DNA from: Candidatus Poribacteria bacterium
GTDB lineage: Bacteria; Poribacteria; WGA-4E; WGA-3G
DNA: 64,000 nt
Direction of reading: 5' to 3'
Assembly (NCBI GenBank): GCA_022820835.1
Contig: JAJEET010000008.1
Location: forward strand, 1 to 64,000
Shown here: positions 1 to 8,273 of the stretch, one piece after another
Layout of the letters: every line of letters begins with the position of its first letter
Numbering within the stretch: the first letter of the stretch is position 1
Program-made: the position numbers and the translations under genes
Notes under the pieces: model-generated
What the model saw: only the letters and a program-made list of their open reading frames with translations
What the model was told of the DNA's origin: nothing
Databases searched by the model: none

Positions 1-8
1 TATCTCAT
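1..8 (-). CDS. Start of a gene running off the left edge
   Basis: On the minus strand an ATG (positions 8-6) follows a perfect AGGAGG (positions 21-16) with 7 bases of spacing. Only two codons (Met-Arg) are inside the window, so the product is unknown. The Shine-Dalgarno strength and spacing are the whole case for it. The ribosome site lies inside the inverted repeat described next. Confidence 0.45.
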
Positions 9-9
9 C

Positions 10-58
10 AGAATACCTCCTGCGTTGTGTAAAAATATCTTTTCTCAGGAGGTATTCT
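10..58 (-). promoter_or_regulatory. 13-bp inverted repeat enclosing a Shine-Dalgarno
   Basis: Positions 10-22 and 46-58 are perfect 13-base inverted repeats (AGAATACCTCCTG / CAGGAGGTATTCT) separated by 23 bases. In minus-strand RNA the downstream arm contains the whole AGGAGG of the leftward gene, so the hairpin would hide the ribosome site. This could be an attenuator, an RNA thermometer or a protein-binding palindrome. There is no T-run to make it a terminator. Confidence 0.5.
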
Positions 59-207
59 ATCATAACTCACCTGATTTTCCCGCATTTCTTTTACCAAACA
101 CCTCACACAAGAACATTCATAAAAAAATGGGGGTAAGTGACCTAAACGGGACAATGCAGCAGTTTTAGTTTTCAGCAATCATTAGATTAAGAATTCTTTC
201 TAAGGAT

Positions 208-1761
208 ATGAACACACCACACACTCGGTCTTCAAGTATCAACAACAAATTCTTCTCTCTGCTGAATCGAAAGAAGTCGGAACAGCAAGAACATGCCGAC
301 GTATGCGTTATCGGTTCCGGTGCAGGCGGTGCTGTCGTTGCAAAAGTGCTTGCCGAAGCCGGATTATCGGTCATTATTTTAGAGGCAGGCGAAAATCACG
401 ATCCAACCACTTTCGGCAGCTACGAACCGGAGATGCTGCGCCGTCTCTTCTGGGATAGTGGACTACGGCGCACACGCGACGGCGCGATCGTCATTTCGCA
501 AGGTAAAGGGGTTGGTGGTTCGACGGTACATAATCTCTGTTATGCAATCCGCCCAGCCCAAGCACTCTTGTACAAGTGGCGGGTCCCAGAGATTTGGCCC
601 CACTTCGATCAGGTAGAGCAGATCCTCGGCGTTACACAGATCCAAGAAACAGATGTAAATCCATTAAACGCCGTTATCCGCCGCGGGTGTGAGGCGATGC
701 GGTGGCGCGGTGTCGTGCAACGGCACAACCGCGGCGAATGCCCTACATGTGGAGCTCAGTGTCTTTTTGGATGTCCCGTTTCCAAAGCGGCGCAAAACAA
801 TTCGAGAGGAACAGGGAAGCAAAGCATGGCGGTTACCTATATCCCTTTGGCGCTTGCCGCAGGTGCGCGGCTCTATAACAACTGCACAGTTGAGAAAATC
901 CACGTGGAAAAAGGGAGTGTCATCGGTGTTTCTGCCCAACTGTTATCGGGTAATTTGTCCGTTCAAAGCAAAGTGGTGGTACTCGCCGCCGGTGCCATCA
1001 ACTCGCCGCAACTCTGGCTGAAAAGTCGACTCCCAAATCTGAACCGGCGCGTCGGAAAAAATCTCCATCTGCATCCCGCGGCTTTCGTCGGTGGAGTCTT
1101 TAACGAGACCATTGATGGACATCTCGGTGTCCCACAAAGTTACTATATTGATCAGTTTCTGAATATGAAACGCCTGCCGGACAGCGGCTATTTGTTGATG
1201 CCTGCCTTCGGTTCACAGATGATCGTAGCGGCGAGCCTGCCCGGATTCGGTGAAGATCATCGAGAACTGATGGAACGCTATCGTCATATTGCCGCACTCC
1301 TCGTCCTGCTACATGACAGAACAACTGGACGCGTATCGGTGAACTACAAAGGCACCCCGAGTATTGCCTACCGACTGGGGCGGTCAGATAAAAGCGTGTT
1401 AGTAGAAGGCGCGATCAACGCCGCTCGCCTACTTTTTGCTGCCGGTGCGACTGAGATTGTGATGCCTTACACCCAACACGTCCCTATCAAAACCGAGGCT
1501 GATCTCGAAATTATTCGCCAACGCGGGATCGTACCAAACGATATCATGTTGGCTTCCAGTCACCCACAAGGCACACTTCGGCTGGGCGAAAATCCGAACA
1601 GAAGCGTCGTTAATCTTTCAGGAGAGTCCCATGCAGTGAAAGGCTTATTTGTCGCTGACGCGAGCCTGTTTCCAACCTCCATCGGCGTACCACCGACATT
1701 GACGATCGCTGCACTCGCTACGCATGTTGCAAGTCAGATAATTGAGAGCGGTGTCGTATAG
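208..1761 (+). CDS. GMC-family FAD-dependent oxidoreductase
   Basis: Probable flavoprotein oxidising an alcohol or sugar. The dinucleotide-binding motif GSGAGG is at residues 36-41, after a soluble N-terminal extension of about 30 residues, with the usual LEAGE acidic turn about 20 residues later. A Cys-rich segment (CPTCGAQCLFGCP, about residues 178-190) matches the cysteine cluster of the long-chain-alcohol and glucose-methanol-choline branch. The C-terminal GMC domain has the active-site HPQGT around residue 452 and the closing GVPPTLTIAALA flavin-contact motif. At 517 residues it is a normal length. The AAGGA before the ATG is too close to be a good ribosome site, so the start is the weakest point. 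No promoter was identified in positions 59-207. The next gene begins 16 bases after the stop, suggesting co-transcription. The substrate is unknown. Confidence 0.85.
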   Translation: MNTPHTRSSSINNKFFSLLNRKKSEQQEHADVCVIGSGAGGAVVAKVLAEAGLSVIILEAGENHDPTTFGSYEPEMLRRLFWDSGLRRTRDGAIVISQGKGVGGSTVHNLCYAIRPAQALLYKWRVPEIWPHFDQVEQILGVTQIQETDVNPLNAVIRRGCEAMRWRGVVQRHNRGECPTCGAQCLFGCPVSKAAQNNSRGTGKQSMAVTYIPLALAAGARLYNNCTVEKIHVEKGSVIGVSAQLLSGNLSVQSKVVVLAAGAINSPQLWLKSRLPNLNRRVGKNLHLHPAAFVGGVFNETIDGHLGVPQSYYIDQFLNMKRLPDSGYLLMPAFGSQMIVAASLPGFGEDHRELMERYRHIAALLVLLHDRTTGRVSVNYKGTPSIAYRLGRSDKSVLVEGAINAARLLFAAGATEIVMPYTQHVPIKTEADLEIIRQRGIVPNDIMLASSHPQGTLRLGENPNRSVVNLSGESHAVKGLFVADASLFPTSIGVPPTLTIAALATHVASQIIESGVV

Positions 1762-1777
1762 TGGAGAGAACTGTTTT

Positions 1778-2740
1778 ATGATTGAATCGATTCCACACCA
1801 TTCACTCGGCAACTTCCCGACTCCAGTACAGCGTCTCTCAAACCTTGAACGGATTCTCAATTTTGAATCTCTCTGGGTAAAACGAGACGATCTGAGCGGT
1901 CCTTTAGGTGGCGGCAATAAAGTCCGAAAGCTTGAGTACATGTTCGCAGCGGCATCACACGACAATACCAAAAAGACACTTTTCACAATTGGACCCACCG
2001 GTTCTAACCACGTCCGCGCGACAGCAGTCTATGGCAAGGCATCTGGATTCCGAGTGGAATGCCTGCTCTTTAAACAACCGCCTACCGCGTATTCGGAAAC
2101 AAACTATCGGACAATATGCGAACACGCCGCAGCAGTCTACGAAGTGGATCGCATGACGACAATGTTTGTGCGTTATGCCTATGAAAAGTTGAAAACGGCT
2201 TTCGGAGTTGGAGAGGAACGTTATTTTATTCCGGCGGGTGGTTCGTCGCCGCTCGGCTCCGTCGGTTATGTGAAAGCGGTCTCAGAACTGAAGTCACAGA
2301 TTGAGGAAGGCATCTTACCAGAACCGCGATTTATCTTTGTACCGGTAGGGACCTGTGGTACGATGGCAGGTTTGGTGGTCGGGGTACGGCTTGCGGGGTT
2401 GAAATCCGATGTCGTCGGCATCCGCGTAGCCGATCAAGTGGTGGCGAACTCTTGGGCAATCTCACGGATGGTCAGGCAAACCCGTCGCCTTATCGGAGTG
2501 GCGGATTCAAGCAATATCCGCGCCCAGCATATCGAACTCTGGCACGACGACTTCGGAGATGGGTACGCTATCCCGACCGAAGCCGGCACCCAGGCAGTAG
2601 AAATGATGGCTGAACATGAAGGAATCACGCTCGAAAATACTTATACCGGCAAGGCATTGGCAGGCTTAATTCATTACATCAAGGCACATGGTTGTGAAGA
2701 CGAACCGATACTTTTCTGGCACACGTACGGTACAACCTGA
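1778..2740 (+). CDS. PLP-dependent D-cysteine desulfhydrase / ACC deaminase family enzyme
   Basis: Fold-type II pyridoxal-phosphate enzyme of about 320 residues. The probable PLP lysine is Lys48 in GGGNKVRKLEY, and the substrate-binding loop GPTGSNHVRA follows near residues 72-81, both hallmarks of the ACC deaminase/D-cysteine desulfhydrase family. The family removes ammonia and sulfide or an alpha-keto acid from D-cysteine, ACC or similar small amino acids; the exact substrate cannot be read here. I chose ATG 1778 over the longer TTG frame at 1742 because GGAGAG sits 9 bases upstream and the longer start would overlap the GMC gene. It lies between the GMC oxidoreductase and an amidohydrolase, all in one direction with short gaps. 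Confidence 0.82.
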   Translation: MIESIPHHSLGNFPTPVQRLSNLERILNFESLWVKRDDLSGPLGGGNKVRKLEYMFAAASHDNTKKTLFTIGPTGSNHVRATAVYGKASGFRVECLLFKQPPTAYSETNYRTICEHAAAVYEVDRMTTMFVRYAYEKLKTAFGVGEERYFIPAGGSSPLGSVGYVKAVSELKSQIEEGILPEPRFIFVPVGTCGTMAGLVVGVRLAGLKSDVVGIRVADQVVANSWAISRMVRQTRRLIGVADSSNIRAQHIELWHDDFGDGYAIPTEAGTQAVEMMAEHEGITLENTYTGKALAGLIHYIKAHGCEDEPILFWHTYGTT

Positions 2741-2763
2741 CTTCGGCATAAAGGAAATGCATA

Positions 2764-3849
2764 ATGGGAACAGATAATGGAAAACCGAGTTTCGTTCAAG
2801 CGGGGATGTCTATAATCGACTGCGATCTCCATAACCGACTGCCTTCGCTTCGGATGCTTTATCCGTACCTACCGGACTACTGGTGCGATTATTGCGAAGA
2901 ATCCGGTTTTCCGGGACCTGATGCCAATGACTATCCTGATGGCGTGCCGACCTCAACACGTCCGGAGGTTACGCATCCGTCAGAAGACCGTCCGGCATCC
3001 GATTTGGCACTTTTGCGTAAGCATGCCCTTGATTTCTGGAACGTTGAATGCGGGATCCTCACCTGTGGGTATCGGGTACAGAGCGTCCACAACGAAGACT
3101 TTGCGGCAGCACTCGCTTCGGCAGTCAACGACTGGCAGATTGAGCACTGGCTTGACCCCGAACCGCGTTTGCGCGCTTCGCTGATTGTACCGAGCCAGAA
3201 TCCTGAACTCGCAGTCGGGGAAATTGAACGTTTAGGCGGACACCCCGGATTCGTCCAAGTCATGCTACCTGCCCGATCACAAGCACCTTACGGCAATAGA
3301 CGCTATCATCCGATTTACGAAGCAGCCGTGCGTCATCAACTCGTCATCGGTATCCATTACGGCGGCGCACCCGGATTGCCACCGACATCTGTCGGGTGGA
3401 CCTCAACCTATCTGGAGGAATACGTCGGTATGTCGCAGGTGTTTCAGGCACAAGTATTGAGTCTCGTATCGGAAGGCGTTTTCGACCAGTTCCCAGATTT
3501 ACGTGTTGCACTCATAGAGACCGGTGTCACATGGATGCCGTCGCTTATGTGGCGGTTCGATAAGGAGTGGCGCGGCTTGCGAAATCTGACACCGTGGGTC
3601 AAGCGACCCCCATCGGCATACATTCGAGAACATATCCGCATGACACTTCAACCCATTGACGCACCACCAACCGCAGCAGAGCTGCTTCAGATTATCGGTC
3701 AGCTCGATTCTGAGGATATGTTGATGTTCTCAAGCGACTACCCGCACTGGCATTACGATACCCCAGAAGAGGCGTTCCCGGCACAGTTGCCACAATCGCT
3801 GACACGCAAAATCTTATCCGAAAATGCCCGAGAATTCTACCGCTTCTAA
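2764..3849 (+). CDS. Amidohydrolase 2 family metal-dependent hydrolase, copy 1
   Basis: TIM-barrel hydrolase or decarboxylase of the amidohydrolase-2 (ACMSD-like) family, 361 residues. Strand-1 metal motif is D19-C-D21-L-H23, a D-x-D-x-H variant of the common D-x-H-x-H. A later metal-ligand candidate is the His near 198 (IHYGG), and the typical C-terminal SSDYPHW carries the conserved Asp near residue 325. AAGGAA lies a few bases before the ATG. A paralogue of nearly the same length lies at 6237-7316, with long matching stretches (AVNDWQIE, PRLRAS, HPGFVQV, YIREH, DYPHW), so the two arose by duplication. Substrate unknown. Confidence 0.85.
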   Translation: MGTDNGKPSFVQAGMSIIDCDLHNRLPSLRMLYPYLPDYWCDYCEESGFPGPDANDYPDGVPTSTRPEVTHPSEDRPASDLALLRKHALDFWNVECGILTCGYRVQSVHNEDFAAALASAVNDWQIEHWLDPEPRLRASLIVPSQNPELAVGEIERLGGHPGFVQVMLPARSQAPYGNRRYHPIYEAAVRHQLVIGIHYGGAPGLPPTSVGWTSTYLEEYVGMSQVFQAQVLSLVSEGVFDQFPDLRVALIETGVTWMPSLMWRFDKEWRGLRNLTPWVKRPPSAYIREHIRMTLQPIDAPPTAAELLQIIGQLDSEDMLMFSSDYPHWHYDTPEEAFPAQLPQSLTRKILSENAREFYRF

Positions 3850-3863
3850 AATAAATATTTGGT

Positions 3864-3892
3864 TTGACAACGCGTTGACAATATATTATACT
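3864..3892 (+). promoter_or_regulatory. Consensus sigma-70-type promoter
   Basis: TTGACA (3864-3869), 17-base spacer, TATACT (3887-3892). A second TTGACA lies at 3875-3880. Transcription would start near 3899, so the HEPN-like/PIN pair has its own promoter, separate from the upstream catabolic genes. Confidence 0.7.
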
Positions 3893-3996
3893 TAAACGTG
3901 AATTGGACATGGCTCTGGATAGAAGATGGGATACTCGTGATTTTTAATTTTCGTTTATCTCAACCTACACGTTTTTTCAATTTAGGGACATTTAAA

Positions 3997-4809
3997 ATGG
4001 ATCAGAAGTTTAAAAAAAGTCAAAAACTGGAAAAGTGGCTTAAATGGATGGAGACGATTCACGACGAGATTCGAGCACTTGTTCAAGACGCAAATATGTT
4101 TTGGGAAATCCAAGGCATAATCCGTGAAAACCCACGTATCCAAAAGCCTAATGCTTTCTATAGTTATCTTGCAAGGACTTATCTTTCTCATGCGTTAGTT
4201 GGGCTCCGTCGGCAAACGAAATTGCAGAAGGATAGTATATCTTTTGTAAGATTACTTGACGAGATTGCCAAAAACCCTGAAGAACTCTCCCACAATTACT
4301 TCAATTCCCGCCAACCTCATTCTAATGGACCCGACTTGGATCAAGTGGTGGGTAAGGCGGATCTTGAAGCAGTGGGAATTGCTGACGCCTCTCAACTGAA
4401 GGCAATCATAAAGATGGATGACTTCGCTCAATATGCAGATGCAAGTGGGATGTACGTTTGTCCACAGATGGTAAAAGATGATCAGGCGCAACTTGAATCC
4501 GCGGCCAAAAAACATGAAGCGTATGCTGATAAGCGGGTTGCACATTTCGATAAGCGCAAGCCGACAATTATACCCACCTTTGAGGCGTTAGATGACTGCA
4601 TTAAATTGATAGACCAGACGTATGTGAAATACCATTTTCTGTTTCATGCTGAATCAATGGACACATTGATGCCAACCTATCAATACGAGTGGAAAAGTAT
4701 TTTCTGTGAACCCTGGTTAAAGGTTGGCTTTGGGAGTGCCAAAGGACTTATTCATGTCAGCGAGGATTTTGACGATGAACTTCCAGATTTTAAAGAGTAT
4801 ACAGAATGA
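3997..4809 (+). CDS. Unknown protein, possible HEPN/AbiU2-like partner of the PIN toxin
   Basis: Soluble 270-residue protein, mostly helical by composition. The start is set at ATG 3997, with AGGGA 8 bases upstream and downstream of the predicted transcription start; a longer GTG frame from 3898 would begin at the transcription start itself. Two motifs resemble HEPN ribonucleases: R60-x4-H65 in ARTYLSHAL (the R-x4-6-H pattern) and an AbiU2-like DKRVAHFDK near residues 178-186. The segment LRRQTKLQKDSISFVRLL also recalls AbiU2 proteins. The family assignment is tentative. Its stop overlaps the start of the PIN gene by 4 bases (ATGA), so translation is probably coupled. It sits where a small Phd/YefM antitoxin would normally be, but is about three times larger and shows no obvious DNA-binding domain. 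Confidence 0.6.
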   Translation: MDQKFKKSQKLEKWLKWMETIHDEIRALVQDANMFWEIQGIIRENPRIQKPNAFYSYLARTYLSHALVGLRRQTKLQKDSISFVRLLDEIAKNPEELSHNYFNSRQPHSNGPDLDQVVGKADLEAVGIADASQLKAIIKMDDFAQYADASGMYVCPQMVKDDQAQLESAAKKHEAYADKRVAHFDKRKPTIIPTFEALDDCIKLIDQTYVKYHFLFHAESMDTLMPTYQYEWKSIFCEPWLKVGFGSAKGLIHVSEDFDDELPDFKEYTE

Positions 4810-5192
4810 AATACCTGCTGGATACACATACCTTGATTTGGTTTCTTACAGGTGACAAAAAACTTAGTGACAAAGCACGAGGTTTAATCGACAACCCAGA
4901 CAACAGAAAGTTTCTCAGCATCGCCAGCCTTTGGGAGATAGCCATTAAGGTAAGTTTAGGGAAACTCACTTTAAACAAACCGTTTGAGAGGTTGTTTCCA
5001 GAACAACTCCATTTCAATCGTATTGAAATATTAGACATCACAGTGGATAACCTAATCAAGCTTACCACTTTACCTTTTCACCATCGAGATCCATTTGACC
5101 GGTTGATAATTGCTCAAGCACTCGTTGAAGGACTTCCAGTAATTGGTGCAGACGTGATCTTTGATGCTTATGGGATAAACAGGGAATGGTGA
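4806..5192 (+). CDS. VapC-like PIN-domain ribonuclease toxin
   Basis: PIN-domain protein of 128 residues, the usual VapC size. All expected acidic metal ligands appear present: D6 (LLDTHT), E44 (LWEIAIK), D95 and D98 (RDPFDR), and D116 (GADVIFDAYG). The pattern LPFHHRDPFDRLIIAQA is typical of the VapC subgroup that pairs with Phd/YefM-type antitoxins. Such enzymes cut RNA, often tRNA or rRNA, when unrestrained. The gene begins inside the stop codon of the 270-residue gene upstream, a toxin-antitoxin-like coupling, but that partner is not a recognisable antitoxin. No antitoxin gene was found downstream. Confidence 0.85.
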   Translation: MKYLLDTHTLIWFLTGDKKLSDKARGLIDNPDNRKFLSIASLWEIAIKVSLGKLTLNKPFERLFPEQLHFNRIEILDITVDNLIKLTTLPFHHRDPFDRLIIAQALVEGLPVIGADVIFDAYGINREW

Positions 5193-5307
5193 GTTCAATG
5201 GATATCGTCCCAGTATTTTTAATTCACATCTGAACAAAATTTTATATAATGACCTAATGGCTACTAACAAATTTTTAAAATTTAACAAAGTTTTTCAGGC
5301 AATCTCT

Positions 5308-5324
5308 TTACCCCGTAGGGGTAA
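5308..5324. promoter_or_regulatory. Perfect hairpin in the leader of the 5367 gene
   Basis: TTACCCC-GTA-GGGGTAA, a 7-bp perfect stem with a 3-base loop. It lies between a possible -10 (TATAAT, 5245-5250; poor -35) and the AAGGAGGT ribosome site at 5352-5359. It may be an operator or a folded leader. No T-run follows, so a terminator is unlikely. Confidence 0.4.
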
Positions 5325-5366
5325 TATGTCTATAGAAAACCCGAAGTCTTTAAGGAGGTCCCACCT

Positions 5367-5936
5367 ATGTTTTTGTTGGATATGCTTCGAGATTTTTTCG
5401 AGGAAGAAAAAGAAGTGCCTATATGGGAAAAACTCGACGATTTAGAATATATTGATACGAAAGTAAATTTATTGAATAAAAACACGGACACACTGATACT
5501 GTTATTTGATTATCTTGAGTTGTGTCCGGCGAGCGATTATAGAGATAATTTATTGTTAAAGTTGACTAATGAATTTGAACTTAGATCACGGAACCAAGTC
5601 TTTTACAAACCAGCCTCAAGTCCGCTATTTTTTTTCTTAAAACCTAAAGGTATGAGAACTTTGAGAAGAGCGATACGAGGCAGGAGAGCCGGCATTTTAT
5701 TACACAAAAAACGCAATAGCCCGCCAGAAATCCAACTTCTTCCGGGAAGAAGATATGAATCAATGACTGTGGAGGAACGACAGGAGGTAGATATTAGAAA
5801 TTTTCTGATTAGAGAGCGATCGAAAATAAACGTACTAAGAAGAGAATCACACAGAGAACGCGAAATCCGCGCAGAATGGGATAATCTGGTAATCGAAAAT
5901 CAATTTGCTGTACTGTCGGATTCTGTTCAGAAATAG
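5367..5936 (+). CDS. Unknown basic protein, probably frame-disrupted at its C-terminus
   Basis: 189 residues, no family recognised. It has a perfect AAGGAGGT ribosome site 7 bases before the ATG, so the start is secure. The N-terminal 80 residues are acidic and leucine-rich; from about residue 90 the protein becomes strongly basic (RRAIRGRRAG, RRESHREREIRAEWD), which suggests nucleic-acid contact, though that is inference. The frame ends at a TAG, but the -1 frame stays open across the stop and on for about 80 more codons (next entry). The intact protein was therefore probably near 265 residues. It lies in the island between the two amidohydrolase paralogues, after the PIN toxin. Confidence 0.6.
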   Translation: MFLLDMLRDFFEEEKEVPIWEKLDDLEYIDTKVNLLNKNTDTLILLFDYLELCPASDYRDNLLLKLTNEFELRSRNQVFYKPASSPLFFFLKPKGMRTLRRAIRGRRAGILLHKKRNSPPEIQLLPGRRYESMTVEERQEVDIRNFLIRERSKINVLRRESHREREIRAEWDNLVIENQFAVLSDSVQK

Positions 5937-6169
5937 CACACTTCGCCATCCGTGAGGTAATTTTCAAATTAGGACCCGAGGAAGGACTAAGGGTTGATAC
6001 AGAACGCATGCTTATATCAACCGAACCAATCCCCAAACGTAGGACTACACCTTACCGTGGGTATTACGTAACGGAAAATCACGGTACAACCGCAAAGCAA
6101 AACCTCTTAAAAAAAATAGCCTCACGTCTCGGCATTCAAATGAGAATAGAAATAGTTGATAAACAGTGA
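5924..6169 (+). pseudogene. Out-of-frame continuation of the 5367 gene
   Basis: The -1 frame relative to the 5367 gene is open from 5885 to the TGA at 6167-6169. It reads as protein-like sequence (IAHFAIREVIFKLGPEEG, then RRTTPYRGYYVTENHG and LLKKIASRLGIQMRIEIV). There is no start codon before an unpreceded ATG at 6008, which would give only 53 residues. The two frames overlap in 5885-5933, where a one-base indel would join them. I saw no classical slippery heptamer in that stretch, so a mutation or assembly error is likelier than programmed frameshifting. Confidence 0.5.
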
Positions 6170-6236
6170 AGTTGCCAGAGATGTCTTTTTGACATAACAA
6201 TCCAGAAATTTCGCACCACCCCTGAGGACAATGAGG

Positions 6237-7316
6237 ATGATGAAAATAGAACCCCCCAAACAACAACAAAAACTATCTATCATCGACTGCGATATCCATA
6301 ACACCCTCGCCTCCGAGAAGGTGCTATACCCCTATCTCTCCGAGCGTTGGCGCAAGCATCACGAGATGGTCGGCACAACCGATCGCGTCGGTGCATACAT
6401 TCCCCGCGCACACCCTTTCGGTGCAAGATACGATGCATGGACACCCTCTGGACATAGACCGGGCTCCGATCTCGATTTCCTACGCGAACAACTCCTTGAC
6501 GCATTCAACATCGAATACGGCATCCTCAACTGTTTGACTCCCGTCTGTGAGATGCCGAATCTCGCTTACGCCGCGGCATGGGCAACTGCTGTGAACGACT
6601 GGCAAATCGAAGAGTGGCTCGAAAAAGAACCGAGACTCCGCGCCTCTATCATCGTCGCATGCGATGACGCTGAATTCACCACCGCTGAAATCAACCGACT
6701 CGCAGACCACCCGGGATTTGTACAAGTCCTACTACTCGCTCGCACGATGGAACCGTTGGGACGACGCAAGTATTGGAAGATGTACGAGGCAGCCGTACAG
6801 CACGACCTCCCTATCGCTATCCACTTCACCGGTGTCGGTGTCGGACCGATCACCGCTGTCGGTAGACCCTCACACTACATCGAAGACCATGCCGGAATGA
6901 CCCAAGCGTTTCAGACACAGGTAACCAGCCTCGTCTGTGAAGGTGTCTTTGAACAGTTTCCGACACTCAGAGTTGTTTTAATTGAAGGCGGCTTCGCTTG
7001 GCTACCACCGTTGATGTGGCGGCTCGACCGCTCATGGAAAAAGTTACGTGATGAAGTCCCTGAACTAAAACGGTTACCCTCTGAATACATCCGAGAACAC
7101 TTCTGGATCACCACACAACCGATTGAGGAGCCTCCGAAACAAGAGTACTTCGATCAACTCCTTGCGCAGCTTAGTTTAGACGACAAATTAATGTTCGCAA
7201 CCGATTATCCACACTGGGATTTTGATTCCCCCGATCAGGCACTCCCGAATAACCTCTCACCGACACTCAAACGCAAGATCATGGCAGAAAATGCGCGTGC
7301 CTTTTATCAATTTTAA
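6237..7316 (+). CDS. Amidohydrolase 2 family metal-dependent hydrolase, copy 2
   Basis: Paralogue of the 2764 gene, with the same D-x-D-x-H strand-1 motif (IIDCDIHN), the same AVNDWQIE/PRLRAS/HPGFVQV core, and a C-terminal TDYPHWDFD carrying the conserved Asp. ATGs occur at 6231, 6237 and 6240; GAGGAC at 6224-6229 best fits 6237. About 60 bases separate it from the broken gene upstream. It is followed after 8 bases by a PhyH gene converging from the minus strand. Like copy 1 it should be a cytoplasmic hydrolase or decarboxylase, probably on a related substrate, and it differs mainly in the N-terminal third. Confidence 0.85.
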   Translation: MMKIEPPKQQQKLSIIDCDIHNTLASEKVLYPYLSERWRKHHEMVGTTDRVGAYIPRAHPFGARYDAWTPSGHRPGSDLDFLREQLLDAFNIEYGILNCLTPVCEMPNLAYAAAWATAVNDWQIEEWLEKEPRLRASIIVACDDAEFTTAEINRLADHPGFVQVLLLARTMEPLGRRKYWKMYEAAVQHDLPIAIHFTGVGVGPITAVGRPSHYIEDHAGMTQAFQTQVTSLVCEGVFEQFPTLRVVLIEGGFAWLPPLMWRLDRSWKKLRDEVPELKRLPSEYIREHFWITTQPIEEPPKQEYFDQLLAQLSLDDKLMFATDYPHWDFDSPDQALPNNLSPTLKRKIMAENARAFYQF

Positions 7317-7324
7317 GCAGTCAA

Positions 7325-8143
7325 TCAGATTGTTACAACCTGTGGTGCCTGTTCTAACTTCAGATTATTTTCTGCTGCCCACTGTGCTGCCGCGCCACCC
7401 CCGCCCCCGAGAAACTGTTTTCCCAAATCATCAACGTTTTCCAGTACCGCCTCGTCGGGTTGTTGTCTGTCATTGTAATAGAGCAGATAGCCTTCCGGTT
7501 TGAGCCACGCGTAATGGTATCCGTAAATGACAATCTTGGCGGTTTTATCCGTAAAGTTGAGTCCGGTGGTGTGGTAAATACGGTTCTCAAAGAAATACAC
7601 GTCTCCTGCTCGGAGGATCGGCTCGTCGTACGGTTCAATCGGATCAATTTCGCCTTCAGGAATACCCAACGGTTTGCCTGATTTATGGCTTTTCGGGATG
7701 AACAGCGTCGCACCAGAATTCGGCACCTCACAATCTGTTAAACAGTAAGCGACCTTCACGCCGACGCGTGGACAAGCCTTGTGTCCGAGGTCCAGATGCA
7801 GACCGACATCTCGGTGCCATCCACGGTGCTCTGGGAGTTCGTGTGGCTGCGGATGCTTGTAGAGGAGCGCAGTATTCGTAATGTGGATATTCGTGCCGAG
7901 GAGTTGAATCACCAAGGGGATCGCTCTTGTTTGTGAAACAAGCTCCGCGAAGGCAGGTTCTTGCACCAATCCGTCTCGTCTATGTCCATAATGCCCACCA
8001 TTGAGATCCAAAGATGCCATTAAACGGTCTCCTGCCTCCAGCAAGCGACCTATCATCTCCTCGTCAAGTACTGAACGCATGATGAAGTATCCGTTATCTT
8101 CAAACGTTTGACGTTGCGCCTCCGTCAACTGGACGAATTCCAT
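7325..8143 (-). CDS. Phytanoyl-CoA dioxygenase (PhyH) family protein
   Basis: Fe(II)/2-oxoglutarate-dependent oxygenase of 272 residues. The metal-binding H-x-D is visible in GWHRDVGLHLDLG, and the distal His in IYHTTGLN follows the FFENR strand. The 2-oxoglutarate Arg is not assigned. PhyH proteins hydroxylate diverse small molecules, so the substrate is open. AAGGAGG lies 7 bases before the ATG. It is transcribed toward the amidohydrolase and away from the ABC operon. The 130-base divergent region holds a TTGGT-GTCT-ACCAA inverted repeat (8207-8220) that could be an operator. This is one of three PhyH genes in the window, not close copies of each other. Confidence 0.85.
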   Translation of the reverse strand: MEFVQLTEAQRQTFEDNGYFIMRSVLDEEMIGRLLEAGDRLMASLDLNGGHYGHRRDGLVQEPAFAELVSQTRAIPLVIQLLGTNIHITNTALLYKHPQPHELPEHRGWHRDVGLHLDLGHKACPRVGVKVAYCLTDCEVPNSGATLFIPKSHKSGKPLGIPEGEIDPIEPYDEPILRAGDVYFFENRIYHTTGLNFTDKTAKIVIYGYHYAWLKPEGYLLYYNDRQQPDEAVLENVDDLGKQFLGGGGGAAAQWAAENNLKLEQAPQVVTI

Positions 8144-8273
8144 GTGTATCCTCCTTCAAGAAATCATGGTGATAGAAATATCTAAATATGGTATCATAAA
8201 TTGAAATTGGTGTCTACCAAAGGTATTCAGTTTCAGTTTTCTAAAATAATTTTAAATTGTAAGGATAAAAAGA

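Noticed and set aside
5257-5445. 62-codon plus-strand frame overlapping the start of the 5367 gene
   Set aside because: It has no ribosome site and starts at the predicted transcription start; the AAGGAGGT belongs to the 5367 gene.
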